DNA from: Schistocephalus solidus
Lineage: Eukaryota; Platyhelminthes; Cestoda; Diphyllobothriidea; Diphyllobothriidae
Assembly: GCA_017591395.1 (NCBI GenBank)
Contig: WEDG01000745.1
Span: 56,329 to 120,328 of the forward strand
Direction: 5' to 3'
DNA: 64,000 bases
The notes under the pieces: model-generated
What the model was told of the DNA's origin: nothing
What the model saw: the letters and a program-made list of their open reading frames with translations, nothing else
The model's database searches: none
Translations under genes and position numbers: made by a program
In this document: positions 34,191 through 44,045 of the stretch, piece by piece
How positions within the stretch are numbered: the first letter of the stretch is position 1
How the letters are laid out: each line of letters opens with the position of its first letter

Positions 34191-34880
34191 TGGAATACAG
34201 AATGCCAGTATTGATGCCCTGTATGAAGAAAGACAGTTATCCCACTGAACAGGTGCAAATACGGGTGACAAAATTGGTGGAAGGTCCTAGGAGCTTGTCA
34301 TTTCCAGAAATGCTTATCAAGCTTAACATGTTTAATTTATCATATGGCTAAATGAAATGTGGCCTCATTTGGACATTCCGAATTAACCCCGGATATGCCT
34401 GTTCGCTGAAATCCGAACATCTTTTTGAGTTTGAAAACAGGAATCACCTGCGTGGTCATCAATATAAGGTCAAGCGCGAATGTATGCTCCTAGATCAACG
34501 AAAGTTTTGTTTCAGTCAGCAAGTGGTTCGACCATGAAACTAACTTCCAAGTGCAATAATGACGTTGAATACCGTTGATATGTTCAAACGGCAGTTAGCC
34601 TGCTTAATGTTTGAAAACCGACAACTCTCACTGCAGGACCATCTTCAGCCAACCGTTAGCTTTACTTCATGATTTCAATTAATGTGTATCATAACACTAC
34701 ACATTTGATGTTAAAGTTTTAATTGTATTTTATTTCATCTGCAAAAACTTGCATTTATAATTTCAATTGTACATAAATAAGGCCAACAAAGGCTACACCC
34801 GTAACCTTCAAAATATACAAAACACAATAAAGATACAACTGTGTTGGCACCTGAAATTCGTGGAACGATTGCTGCATGTA
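34191..34880. other. unassigned sequence
   Basis: No gene or known repeat seen. One 61-codon frame at 34352-34537 has no motif. Confidence 0.5.
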
Positions 34881-36230
34881 TAAAACTCGTTGGAATTCAA
34901 CTCTACAAAGAATACTTTTGCAGAAGATTCACCGTCCTCGCTAGCTTATTCCGCATTGCATTGGCATTAACGAAAAGAAATGATGATACCTAACATTGCA
35001 TGTTAGAGGACGTCGCGTTGACTGTTGCTCTGCGAGTGGACAAACTGCTTCAGGCTAGTAAGGGGATTAAATATACGACTGTTAAAAAAGTATCTCATGT
35101 AAAGGCAGGTTATACTATAAATAGTTTTAAAATTTTGGTAGATAACCATGGTAGTTCTACATGTTTTGCAGCCAATCAGAACTCAAAGGTCCAAAAAACG
35201 ATGACCGTTGGAATATGATATGCCCAGATCCTCAATAATCCTGGGCAAATATAGGTCGTGCTCGTCTATGTTTAGCTGAGACTGATGTCCATCACCAACG
35301 ACTTCAATGGAGCATTTGTGCAAAAAAGGAAAGGATGTCATGTGCAATCCACTGGGAAAAGGCCCGAAGATCATTTCTTAGGATTTCAAGCATGATATTG
35401 TCATCTGCCAGTAGGTATAAGTGGGCAACTTTAAAATCAGCAGCATATATAAAGGGTCTCTCATCCCGAAACAACTCGGGTATATAATTGAGAAAATGAC
35501 ATAGTAAGAGCGCGACAACCATGCCATTCTGAATAACTTCGCTTTTCATATGGTCGATGTCGGAGATACCATTGGAAATCATAACATATTTTGTGCGAGA
35601 GCAAAGGTAGGCAGATAGTAAACTCAGAAATTTACAACCCATGCCGAAAAAGAAAATTTTGAAAAGAAAAAGAGAATGGCCAACACTATCGAAAAACTTA
35701 CTGAAATCAAAAAAATACTTTAAAAGGCAAAAACGTTCTTCCTTTATTGTTGAACAAGCTCAAAGCTATGGAGTCTGCAGGTGTATCAAACCCGTGCTTT
35801 GAGGAACTGATGCTCAACCGCACTCAGTAGGTTATTGTCTGTTAATTGATTCATCATCTTATCTTTGATCAATTTCACCAAACTCTTTTAAAATGCGGGA
35901 AGTGTGTTTATTGGCCAAATTCGTCAACTGACGTTGATCGGTCGTATTGGTGATATGCAGAATGTTAGCTTCCTTCCAAAATTGGGAAAGGTTTCATTTT
36001 CGAGTGCAAGATTTAATAACTTACTATGACAAAAAGGAAATATATTATTGGCATACACCTTTAAAACGTGAACAGGACGCCAGCTGGCTAAGGACTATGA
36101 GATTGACAAAAACGTCGAATGGCTACGGTAACGGCCCAGAAGGTAGAAGTTATTGAACGCATGCGAATGTTCGAGTACCAGGAAATTGCATGAGCAAAGG
36201 AGAAGTTTGTTCGAGCATATGAACACTTTT
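34881..36230 (-). mobile_element. old family B-like RT fragment
   Basis: Reverse-strand, highly diverged relative of family B running from the segment before the RT (about 36230) to the end of ORF2 (about 34890). The order of conserved strings is kept: a LTAWRPVHVLK-like pre-RT stretch, MGCKFLSLLSAYLCSR, then RPFIYAADFKVAH and LRAFSQW. It is older than the other B copies, judging by the many shifts. Confidence 0.7.
35183..35642 (-). pseudogene. family B-like RT palm fragment, YAAD
   Basis: Frames 35642-35304 and 35374-35183 cover the RT from before motif B to the thumb. Motif B is degraded (EVIQNGMVVALLL). Motif C reads YAAD, losing the first catalytic aspartate of the YADD pair. The second piece contains HKCSIEVVGDGHQSQLNID and LGISYSNG, typical of B/B2. 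Confidence 0.75.
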
Positions 36231-37040
36231 TCATTATTTTGAGCTTTCAAAGTCCTGCATAAGTCCATCGTCAGATATAGCAGGAGCATCAAAATGGGCG
36301 ACATTTATAGGAGTAAAAACAAATGAATAATTACCACGGACTACAAAAACCGACGACAAAAAAGTCCATCTGTCAACGTGCTACTTCCTTACTGATGGTG
36401 TACAAACTAACCCCATATATTTTGAAGTGTGGGCCAAATGCTATGAACGAACTATGGGAGACGACAAAATTATCATTCTGCCAGCTGCTAAGGGACTTTC
36501 AACCGTTGTGGTGAACTGAGATAACTATAAAAACTAAAACTATAATAATAAATATAATAATAACAGAGAGTTTTAAAGACCAGCATGGAACTCACAAGCC
36601 AAAGCATTGGTAGATTGGCTGAAAAACTACTTAGGTAATAACTGCGCAAGAATCTGATCACACAGAATAAATGGCACCAAATGAAATTGAGCGCAACTGT
36701 TGTGGCTCGCTTCTATGGTCTGCTAAATTAAGAATTAAGAATTAATATTTGGAAAGCACCAGCAAGGCACTGTCTAAAGGCAGTGTCTAAAGAAACATAA
36801 ACCAAATGTTTCACTGCAGGCAATCATTGCCCAAAATTTAGCCCTATTTTTAATTTTTCAAAGTGCCATTATTCCAAATGGAATTAAGTCCAAGGCAATT
36901 TGACTCTGTCAGTTCGGTCAACCTCTCAATTGCTTGGGGTCCTTCAAAGTCACACGATTCAATCGAACGAAATAAAAGTCTTTTTCGAATCAACTTCGTT
37001 ATTTACATGAATCCCACTGAATTTGGCGCACAAAGCCTTT
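36231..37040. other. unassigned, with a tiny family A tail fragment
   Basis: Mostly unassigned. 36515-36562 is a short (TAA)n-like run. 36726-36802 is a reverse-strand scrap of the family A 3' end (AAGAATTAAGAATTAATATTTGG and CAAGGCACTGTCTAAA), with the last box partly duplicated. The rest up to 37040, where a larger reverse A copy begins, shows nothing I recognise. Confidence 0.55.
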
Positions 37041-37995
37041 TAAGAATAAAGAATTTATATTTGGTTACCAACGGCAAGGCGCCGTCTAAGCAAACATTAG
37101 TAACAAAATAAAGTTATGACAATGTGTGCAGATAAAATGTACAAATACATAACTTGTCCTGCTATGTCAACAGTTAGCGATATTTTAAAATTAAAGGTGA
37201 ATAAGAAAAAAAATACCGTGAAAAAAAACTCCTACCGTAAAAATGGAGGCAGCCTTCAATAAGCCTTCATTTTTTAATAGAAGGTAGGAGAAAAAACTGC
37301 TAAGGAAAAATGGTCAGGTGGTAGACTAGGGTAATACGGTAGTAGCATTTCAGAATGAGATAATGAAACGTCGAGGTGATTCGTTCTTGATTACTTAGGC
37401 GTATGAAACAAAATCTCACGAAAATGCGTCAATGAACTTAAGTCCTCAGCATCCTCGTATCCAGAATTGTATTCTGATGATGGTTAGTATCCAAAGAAAC
37501 GGTAGCATTTTAGACGGTGGACCACCGAATGTGTACGTCCGAATGACATCGTCGTTTGGATGACTGGTGATATAAGGAGACATCATAGTTCATGGGCGAC
37601 TCACGGTAGTGGAAATATAATTTCAAGAGGGTCACTTAAATTCCCGATGGTCCTTTCTCCGAGTCATGGGGAAAGCTACTGGGAAAAGATGAGGAAAATA
37701 AAAGGTTAATAGAATCAGTGTTAAGATAAATGTGCAGTCTTCGCTTGAATGCAGATAGACTAGTTAACGACTTAATTTCAATTGGCAAGTTATTCCAAAG
37801 AAAACTATACCTAGAAGCAAAGAAGAGAGAGCGTTTTCACGTGGAGGATGCAGGAAGAGGTATAATTAGTTCAGAATTTCTTAGGTTAAAAGGAAGACTA
37901 ACGGGGGTACTGACCAGAAGCTTGGGGAGAGTTGAACTATTATTTAGTCGGAAAGGAAACAAAAGCCTGCTTCAAGTCTCCTGACCCAAAGAAAT

Positions 37996-38427
37996 TTAAG
38001 CTTCATTAGCTGGCATCTTTTTCAGTAGGAAATAGTTGAAAGAGTCGGATCCAGGAATTTTTGTGAAATGTCTTTGGACATTTTCAATATTTGAACGGCT
38101 AGATTCGTTCATTAAACCGAAGAAAGGACAGCAAAATTCAAGAATGGGAAGTACAAACATACGATAAAGCCTTAATTTAATTTCAAGGAGGTAGAAATTA
38201 TAAGAAATAAAACCGCAAATCTGAGCAGCTTTGGCCATAATTCTATCGGCATGAGGCGAACGATCTAATTTATTGGTGAAACTTAAGCCCACTTTCTTGA
38301 TGGAGGAACATTCAATAATAGGGCAACCTTCGAAGATAAGAGGTTGCGGCAGCCTTACAGGCCCAAACCTCATGTAGCGACACTTAGTAGGTGAGAACTC
38401 CATTGGCCATGTGGAGCTCCAGGCCAA
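37996..38427 (-). pseudogene. family A RT thumb fragment (left palindrome arm)
   Basis: 143-codon frame from the segment after motif C (WSSTWPMEFSPTKCRYMRF) to MPANEA, where it shifts. It is identical in protein to 38997-39448 on the opposite strand. The catalytic palm is outside the frame: codons for YADDLKC are present at about 38500-38525 but a stop (TAG at about 38438) intervenes. Confidence 0.82.
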
Positions 38428-38553
38428 AAGAGCGTCTTAGTCTGAATGAATTTATTCAAGGCACCGTTCGGTTGTAGAGTTAGAGAAGGAATACATGCAT
38501 TTGAGGTCATCAGCATAAATAAAAGATTGACAATATTTAACTATCGATGAACA

Positions 38554-39448
38554 ATCAAATTATCAACTTTTCCCAACACGGCTTCTTACAGGAATGCTCT
38601 TGTGAAACCTGCCATATGTCTTTTCTAAATCTTCTAACCTCTCTTCGTAATGATCATCTCCCTGTGGTAGTTATATATTTTGAGCTATGTAAGGCATTCG
38701 ATATAGTGCCTCATAAACGACTTCTAGCGTAACTAGAAGCTATAGGATTTCTTAGTCCCGTTACTGACTTTATTAGATCATACCTAAAGGATCGAAAGCA
38801 AGAAGTTTTAGTAGGGTCCTCATAATCAAGTGCTACCGCGTTTGTTAGTGGTGTCCTTCAAGGTACTGTATTAGGTCCTTTGTTGTTCTTACTGTATATA
38901 AATGATATTTCATCGATAGTTAAACATTCTTAATCTTTTATTTATGCGTGTATTCCTTCTCTATTTCTAGGACCGAACGGTGCCTAGAACAAATTCATTC
39001 AGACTTAGATGCTCTTTCGGCCTGGAGCTCCACATGGCCAATGGAGTTCTCACCTACTAAGTGTCGCTACATGAGGTTTGGGCCTGTAAGGCTGCCGCAA
39101 CCTCTTATCTTCGAAGGTTGCCCTATTATTGAATGTTCCTCCATCAAGAAAGTGGGCTTAAGTTTCACCAATAAATTAGATCGTTCGCCTCATGCCGATA
39201 GAATTATGGCCAAAGCTGCTCAGATTTGCGGTTTTATTTCTTATAATTTCTACCTCCTTGAAATTAAATTAAGGCTTTATCGTATGTTTGTACTTCCCAT
39301 TCTTGAATTTTGCTGTCCTTTCTTCGGTTTAATGAACGAATCTAGCCGTTCAAATATTGAAAATGTCCAAAGACATTTCACAAAAATTCCTGGATCCGAC
39401 TCTTTCAACTATTTCCTACTGAAAAAGATGCCAGCTAATGAAGCTTAA
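38554..39448 (+). pseudogene. family A RT, motif C deleted
   Basis: Frame 38547-38732 covers fingers and motif A (YFELCKAFDIV, changed from YFDLSKAFDKV, so the motif A aspartate is glutamate). Motif B (GVLQGTVLGPLLF) follows beyond stops. The YADD codons are deleted at about 38946. Frame 38948-39448 covers the thumb (166 codons), identical to the left arm. Both catalytic motifs are thus lost. Confidence 0.83.
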
Positions 39449-40144
39449 ATTTCTTTGGGTCAGGAGACTTGAAGCAGGCTTTTGTTTCCTTTTCCGACTC
39501 AATAATATTTCAACTCTCCCAAAGCTTTCTGTCATTACCCCCGTTAGTCTTCCTTATATTCTAAGAGATTCTGCACTAATTATACCTCCCCCTGCATCCT
39601 CCACGTGAAAAGGCTCTCTCTTTTTTGCTTCTAGGTATAGTTTTCTTTGGAATAACTTGCCAATTGAAATTAAGTCGTTAACTAGTCTATCTGCATTCAA
39701 GCGAAGACTGCACATTTATCTTAACACTGATTCTATTAACCTTTTATTTTCCTAATCTTTTCCCAGTAGCTTTCCCCATGACTCGGAGAAAGGACCATCG
39801 GGAATTTAAGTGACCCTCTTGAAATTATATTTTCACTACCGTGAGTCGCCCATGAACTATGATGTCTCCTTATATCACCAGTCATCCAAACGACGATGTC
39901 ATTCGGACGTACACATTCGGTGGTCCACCGTCTAAAATGCTACCGTTTCTTTGGATACTAACCATCATCAGAATACATTTCTGGATACGAGGATGCTGAG
40001 GACTTAAGTTCATTGACGCATTTTCGTGAGATTTTGTTTCATACGCCTAAGTGATCAAGAACGAATCACCTCGACGTTTCATTATCTCATTCTGAAATGC
40101 TACTACCGTATTACCCTAGTCTACCACCTGACCATTTTTCCTAA

Positions 40145-40230
40145 GCAGTTTTTTCTCCTACCTTCTATTAAAAAATGAAGGCTTATTGAAGGCTGCCTCC
40201 ATTTTTACGGTAGGAGTTTTTTTTCACTGC
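40145..40230 (+). promoter_or_regulatory. conserved 3' UTR hairpin, family A
   Basis: GCAGT, T-run and CTCCTACC pair with GGTAGGAG, T-run and ACTGC. All stem bases are intact in this copy, and its mirror in the left arm lies near 37214-37299. Confidence 0.7.
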
Positions 40231-40403
40231 CTATTTTTTCTTATTCACCATTAATTTTAAAACATCGCTAACTGTTGTTATAGCAGGACAAGTTATGTAT
40301 TTGTACATTTTATCTGCACACATTGTCATAACATTATTTTGTTACTAATGTCTGCTTAGATAGTACCTTGCCGGCGCTAAGCAAATTAAAATTATAGTTA
40401 AAA

Positions 40404-42211
40404 AAAGATTAAAATAGATAACTTCTACAGATAGATGATCAGTACGAACGGAGGTTAGTAGATTTAGAAAAGACATGTGTCAGGTTTCACAAAAGCGTTC
40501 CGGTAAGAAGCCGTGTTGTGAAATGTTAATAATTTGATTGCTTATGCAAAAATCCGTGATTTATTTTGCAATAAGTTTTTCGAAGCGTTTAGCAAGAGAG
40601 GGCGTCTTATGAACACCATGATAGTTTTAAATGTCCGAGCGGGAACCAGATTATAATAGAAGTTTTCCAATTATCGGGGAAGAAACTATTTTCGAGAAAT
40701 ACTGAGAATAAATTGCTTAGTAAAGGTGGAAAATCACTAACCTGTTGAAATAGTGAGTTTGGAATGTTATCAGTTTTTAGCCGAATGTGAAATTTTTTAG
40801 GTGAGCTATTTACTTTTGAATACATGAAGGCGAGAAATTAATGGTTGTTAGAAGCGAATTTGAAAGCAGAGGAATTGTGGGAGTGGGGCTAGTTTCAGTG
40901 TTAAAGTGGCTGGCAAAAAACGAATTTAACAACTCTGCTTTGCCCAAATCGTCCTTTCCCATTATTTTGTTACAGTCGAGTAACGGCGAAGTTAAACTCA
41001 GACGCTTAGCCGATGACCGAACATGGGAAGATTTGAGCAACAGATTTGGATGAATTGCCATCACTAAGTGCCCGAGACTCCCTACGTTTATCTCTCGCGA
41101 GCATAATTATCTATGCTAATTCAAATATTTGTGCAATCCTTAAATGAACTGACAAAGAGCTTTTCGATGAATTTTTAAGTTGTTTGCGTAATTTGTTAAG
41201 TCTTTTATGGGGAAAATGCGGAACATTAGAAGAAGCTGTATTTGAATTAAAAATCTTAAACGGGATAAAAGCCTGGATTTTTTATGTGAGGCTCTGCAAA
41301 AGCTCACAGAAAAATGCTTGGATAGTTGATTGAGAATATGCTTTGCCAATCTAGGGTGCTTACAAGATTATTTATTATTTCATGGTTAATGTTAGAAAAG
41401 TCGAGGTAATTGCATTTAACCTCAGGCTTTGTAAGAAGGGGGACTGGAAAACAACAGTGAATTATTGCGTGATCACTTGTGAAAAGATCATGATGAAAGT
41501 TCATAAAAAGAGGGTTGACATCATTTGTAAACATAAAATCTAAAATGTTGTCATTTCTAGTAACTGAACTGACCAGTTGGGACATGTTTGAAAAGTTAAT
41601 AGTATCGACTAATTTCTGATGTTTAGGCGGAAAGGAATTTGCCTGCCAGTCAATGTCTGGCAGATTGAAATCGCCTACGATTATTTTGACATCAAATTGA
41701 GTGTCTGCAACTTTTTCAAATAGTTCACAGAGCTCGCTTTCATTGCCAAAATAACACGGAGGATTATAGACACAACCAATTACCGCTTTTTATTGCACGG
41801 AAGAATGACTGAAGCAAAGCATACATTTCCAGAAAAGGACGAAGTGCTCAGCTGAAAAGGGAAATGTACAAAGGATGACATAATATAAAGAAGGCGATCA
41901 CCACCACGTTTTTCAGCGCGGTTTTGTTGGTACAAATTGAAATTATCTTAACCGAGCGTCTAGTCGGAATAAAGAGAGTGAGCCCAGGATTCAGTGATGT
42001 ACAGCACATCTGGATCAAGCTCAATAGCTACTGTTCTAAGCTCAGCCATCTTATTTACAACTGATCTCGCATTGAGTGAAACTAAGCTGAGCGTATTCCT
42101 GAGCTGCAGGTTACGCTCATCAGTATTTATAAAAAAGGATAATTTGGTGGTGGAGAGGAAAACTGGAAAGAAGAAACGAAAGTTGGGAAACAAAATTGCT
42201 CCGGTCTGCAA
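40404..42211 (-). pseudogene. family A ORF2: EN, linker and RT start
   Basis: Read right to left: 42211-41960 is the EN start (LVSLNARSVVNKMAELRTVA, ITESWAHS). A broken middle follows, with GDFNLPDIDW-type codons at about 41660. 41585-41304 has TSDHAIIHCCFPV, the final EN box. 41349-41140 and 41064-40810 are linker, and 40825-40607 is the pre-RT segment. At least five frame changes separate them. Catalytic EN residues that can be read (E in TESW, D in SDH) are kept. Confidence 0.8.
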
Positions 42212-42304
42212 TTTGTGGAAATGTTACTGTTAAGAGAACTGAGATTACTGTACAACGGCATATTTGGATAAAAACCTTCGAAGGGAAGGCTATAATGTTC
42301 AAGA

Positions 42305-42950
42305 CATTTATTATTTAAGACTTGAAGAGGCATACGACGTGAATCAGATTCCGCTCAAAATTGAACAGCACATGGGGTTGTTTAATGTTTGCCAAAACTT
42401 CCATTCCCTTTCCTGGAAAAACCTGTAAGCAGATCAAAGGAATTTCAATTGGCCCCCCCTTTCCATTTTGGTATTAGAACTGGTTCTAACGGATCTAGAA
42501 AGCACTGCCTTCATCCAAACTGGGCCTGTTTGTTTGCGTTGGTATGATGACGACACGTTTGTTATGATAAATAAAAAAAGAATGTCTAACTTCCATAACT
42601 TGCTCAATGGAATCTTTGCTGATACAAATTGTACAAGAGAAGAAGAAAAAGAACAACAACCAGGTTTCCTCGATGTCCTCGTCAAGCAAAATCCTAACTG
42701 TGAAATTGCGACCACTGTTCACAGGAAGGTCAAAAATACCACGCATATCCTAAAATTTCACAACAAGCACCCGGTGGCTCATAAACGAAGCTGGTTGAGA
42801 ACGCCCTTCCCATAACTTGCAAGCCGAAGTAAAAGTACGTGAGGCCCGATATCTCCGTGACCTATTTATGCGGAATGGCTACCCGAAGGCGCTTTTAAGC
42901 CAATGCCTAAGCGTTCGGCCCTACAGGACCCAAACAGAAACACGACCATA
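42305..42950 (+). mobile_element. Penelope-like element RT fragment
   Basis: The only trace here of a Penelope-like element. The first codons give KQIKGISIG and, after a shift, an LS..L.ELVLTDLE segment, the conserved region before the catalytic box. Frame 42468-42815 carries the catalytic strand as WYDDDTFV (Penelope RTs commonly have RYVDDTF), then NCTREEEKEQQPGFLDVLV and NKHPVAHKRSWLRT. A further shifted stretch reads VREARYLRDLFMRNGYPK, the post-RT connector. The GIY-YIG endonuclease is missing. Penelope-like elements are a separate retroelement order using a telomerase-related RT. Confidence 0.82.
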
Positions 42951-42954
42951 GATA

Positions 42955-44045
42955 TAACAGGCTGTGCTTTAGTTAAAAATTATAGTTGCGAAGATAGCAC
43001 TGGTTTTAACCCGGATGATCGGAAGTGGAGCGATAAAAATTTCAATAAACGTTCTGGACAAGAAAGCGTTGAACCTATTAGCTGTCAACATGTCGCCAGC
43101 TTAAGGATTTAAAAGAGCGTCTTGAAGGATGGGATGCCAAATTTTTCTATGAGTTATTACTAGACCGAAAAAAGAAGCACACGGTTTTTGATAACATTAA
43201 CCACATCAACTAAGAGTTTTTCTTCGAAGAGGCTTTTAGCCCGCTAAATATTCATCCCATCAAGAGCAGAACGGAACTGCCATTTGGCATATGAAATCAA
43301 CGTAATAATCTACACAGCTGACATCTAAAAGAAAAAGGGTGGTCAACCTCATCAGTGGCATATCATATTTTCTTACAGAGAAAAATGAGACAGGAGTGAT
43401 TTTCAAATTCTCTAGTTTATCAGTACATGCATTCACGCCCAAAGGTGGGAAGAAATCAGATGAATCGTAGGAATTAAGATGTGCCAATAATTCTGTCGAA
43501 TGTGCTGATCGGAACTCGAAGATTAAGCTACACTAAATGGAAAGCGTTTCATCAGTTTCGAGTTCCTTGTTAGACTTACCACTTTATTTTCTGAACTCAC
43601 GAGTTGCCCTACATTTGACACAAAATAGCAGCCAACCTTTGAAGAAGATTAGATCAATTATGCTTGATCCTCGGATAGGGAATTCGACGACTTAATTCGA
43701 CATACAAATATTTCAGCCTCAAGGAAGTCCTACAATTTATTCTTGCCAGAAGTTGAAAACCATCGAAATTCAGGAAGATTGAAGTCACTTGCAATAAGGA
43801 AATAATTAAAATTTAAACCAGCTATGACATGAAATGCCCACACGGACCAAAGATCGTAATTCACACTGGTGTTGTGTGGGAGATAGACAAAATCAACGAG
43901 TAACCAGTACTTATTATTTAAAGAAAACCGAATCCAACATTTGTGGAATAATCCATGTTATTGATGACAGCGATATATGCACCCGTAGGATGAATGTAAC
44001 CACTGAAATTAGGGAACTTGCATAGCATACGTACTCCCAGTCAAG
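42955..44045 (-). mobile_element. family B EN-linker fragment, diverged
   Basis: Reverse-strand B relative covering EN (from about 44045), the DFPIRGSSIIDLIFF-like box at about 43650-43690, the linker (frame 43487-43260) and the first codons before the RT (AACGCTTTCTTGTCC, 43060-43045), ending near 42955. It is strongly diverged with many shifts and is comparable in age to 34881-36230. It abuts the Penelope-like fragment. Confidence 0.7.

Larger units (their letters stand above)
37041..40403. repeat. 1.45-kb palindrome of two head-to-head A copies
   Basis: The reverse copy 37041-38505 and the forward copy 38939-40403 are inverted repeats, paired coordinates summing to about 77,444. A sample of 60 bases differed at one position. 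Private variants are shared by both arms, for instance CRYMRFGPVRL and SSIKKVGLSFTNKLDRSPH, which no other A copy here has. The spacer is about 430 bp. Both 3' tails point outward. Confidence 0.9.
38550..40403 (+). mobile_element. CR1-like family A inserted head-to-head in A
   Basis: Forward copy starting at the RT fingers (NNQIINFSQHGFL) and ending in a decayed tail near AAATTATAGTTAAAAAAAG. It lies inside the reverse A copy, fused to it at CGATGA/ACAATC. It keeps a full 3' UTR and hairpin. Near 38945 a deletion of about 13 bases removes the catalytic YADD codons (TTTATGC joins GTGTATTCC). Confidence 0.85.
37041..42300 (-). mobile_element. CR1-like family A element, split by inverted A copy
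   Basis: Reverse family A copy in two parts: 40404-42300 (end of ORF1, EN, linker, RT start) and 37041-38549 (RT from just before motif C to the tail). Compared with the full-length A copy, about 235 nt of RT between AGATTAAAATAG (40404) and TCATCGATAGTTAAA (38549) are missing. In their place sits a forward A copy (38550-40403). The 5' limit at about 42300 abuts a Penelope-like fragment. Confidence 0.8.

Noticed and set aside
37041..40403. Twin-priming (5' inversion) origin for the palindrome
   Set aside because: Twin priming gives two non-overlapping parts of one element. Here both arms carry the same RT thumb and 3' UTR, each with its own tail.
42903..43112. Forward 69-codon frame after the Penelope-like RT
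   Set aside because: Most of it is antisense to a reverse family B fragment that begins near 42955.
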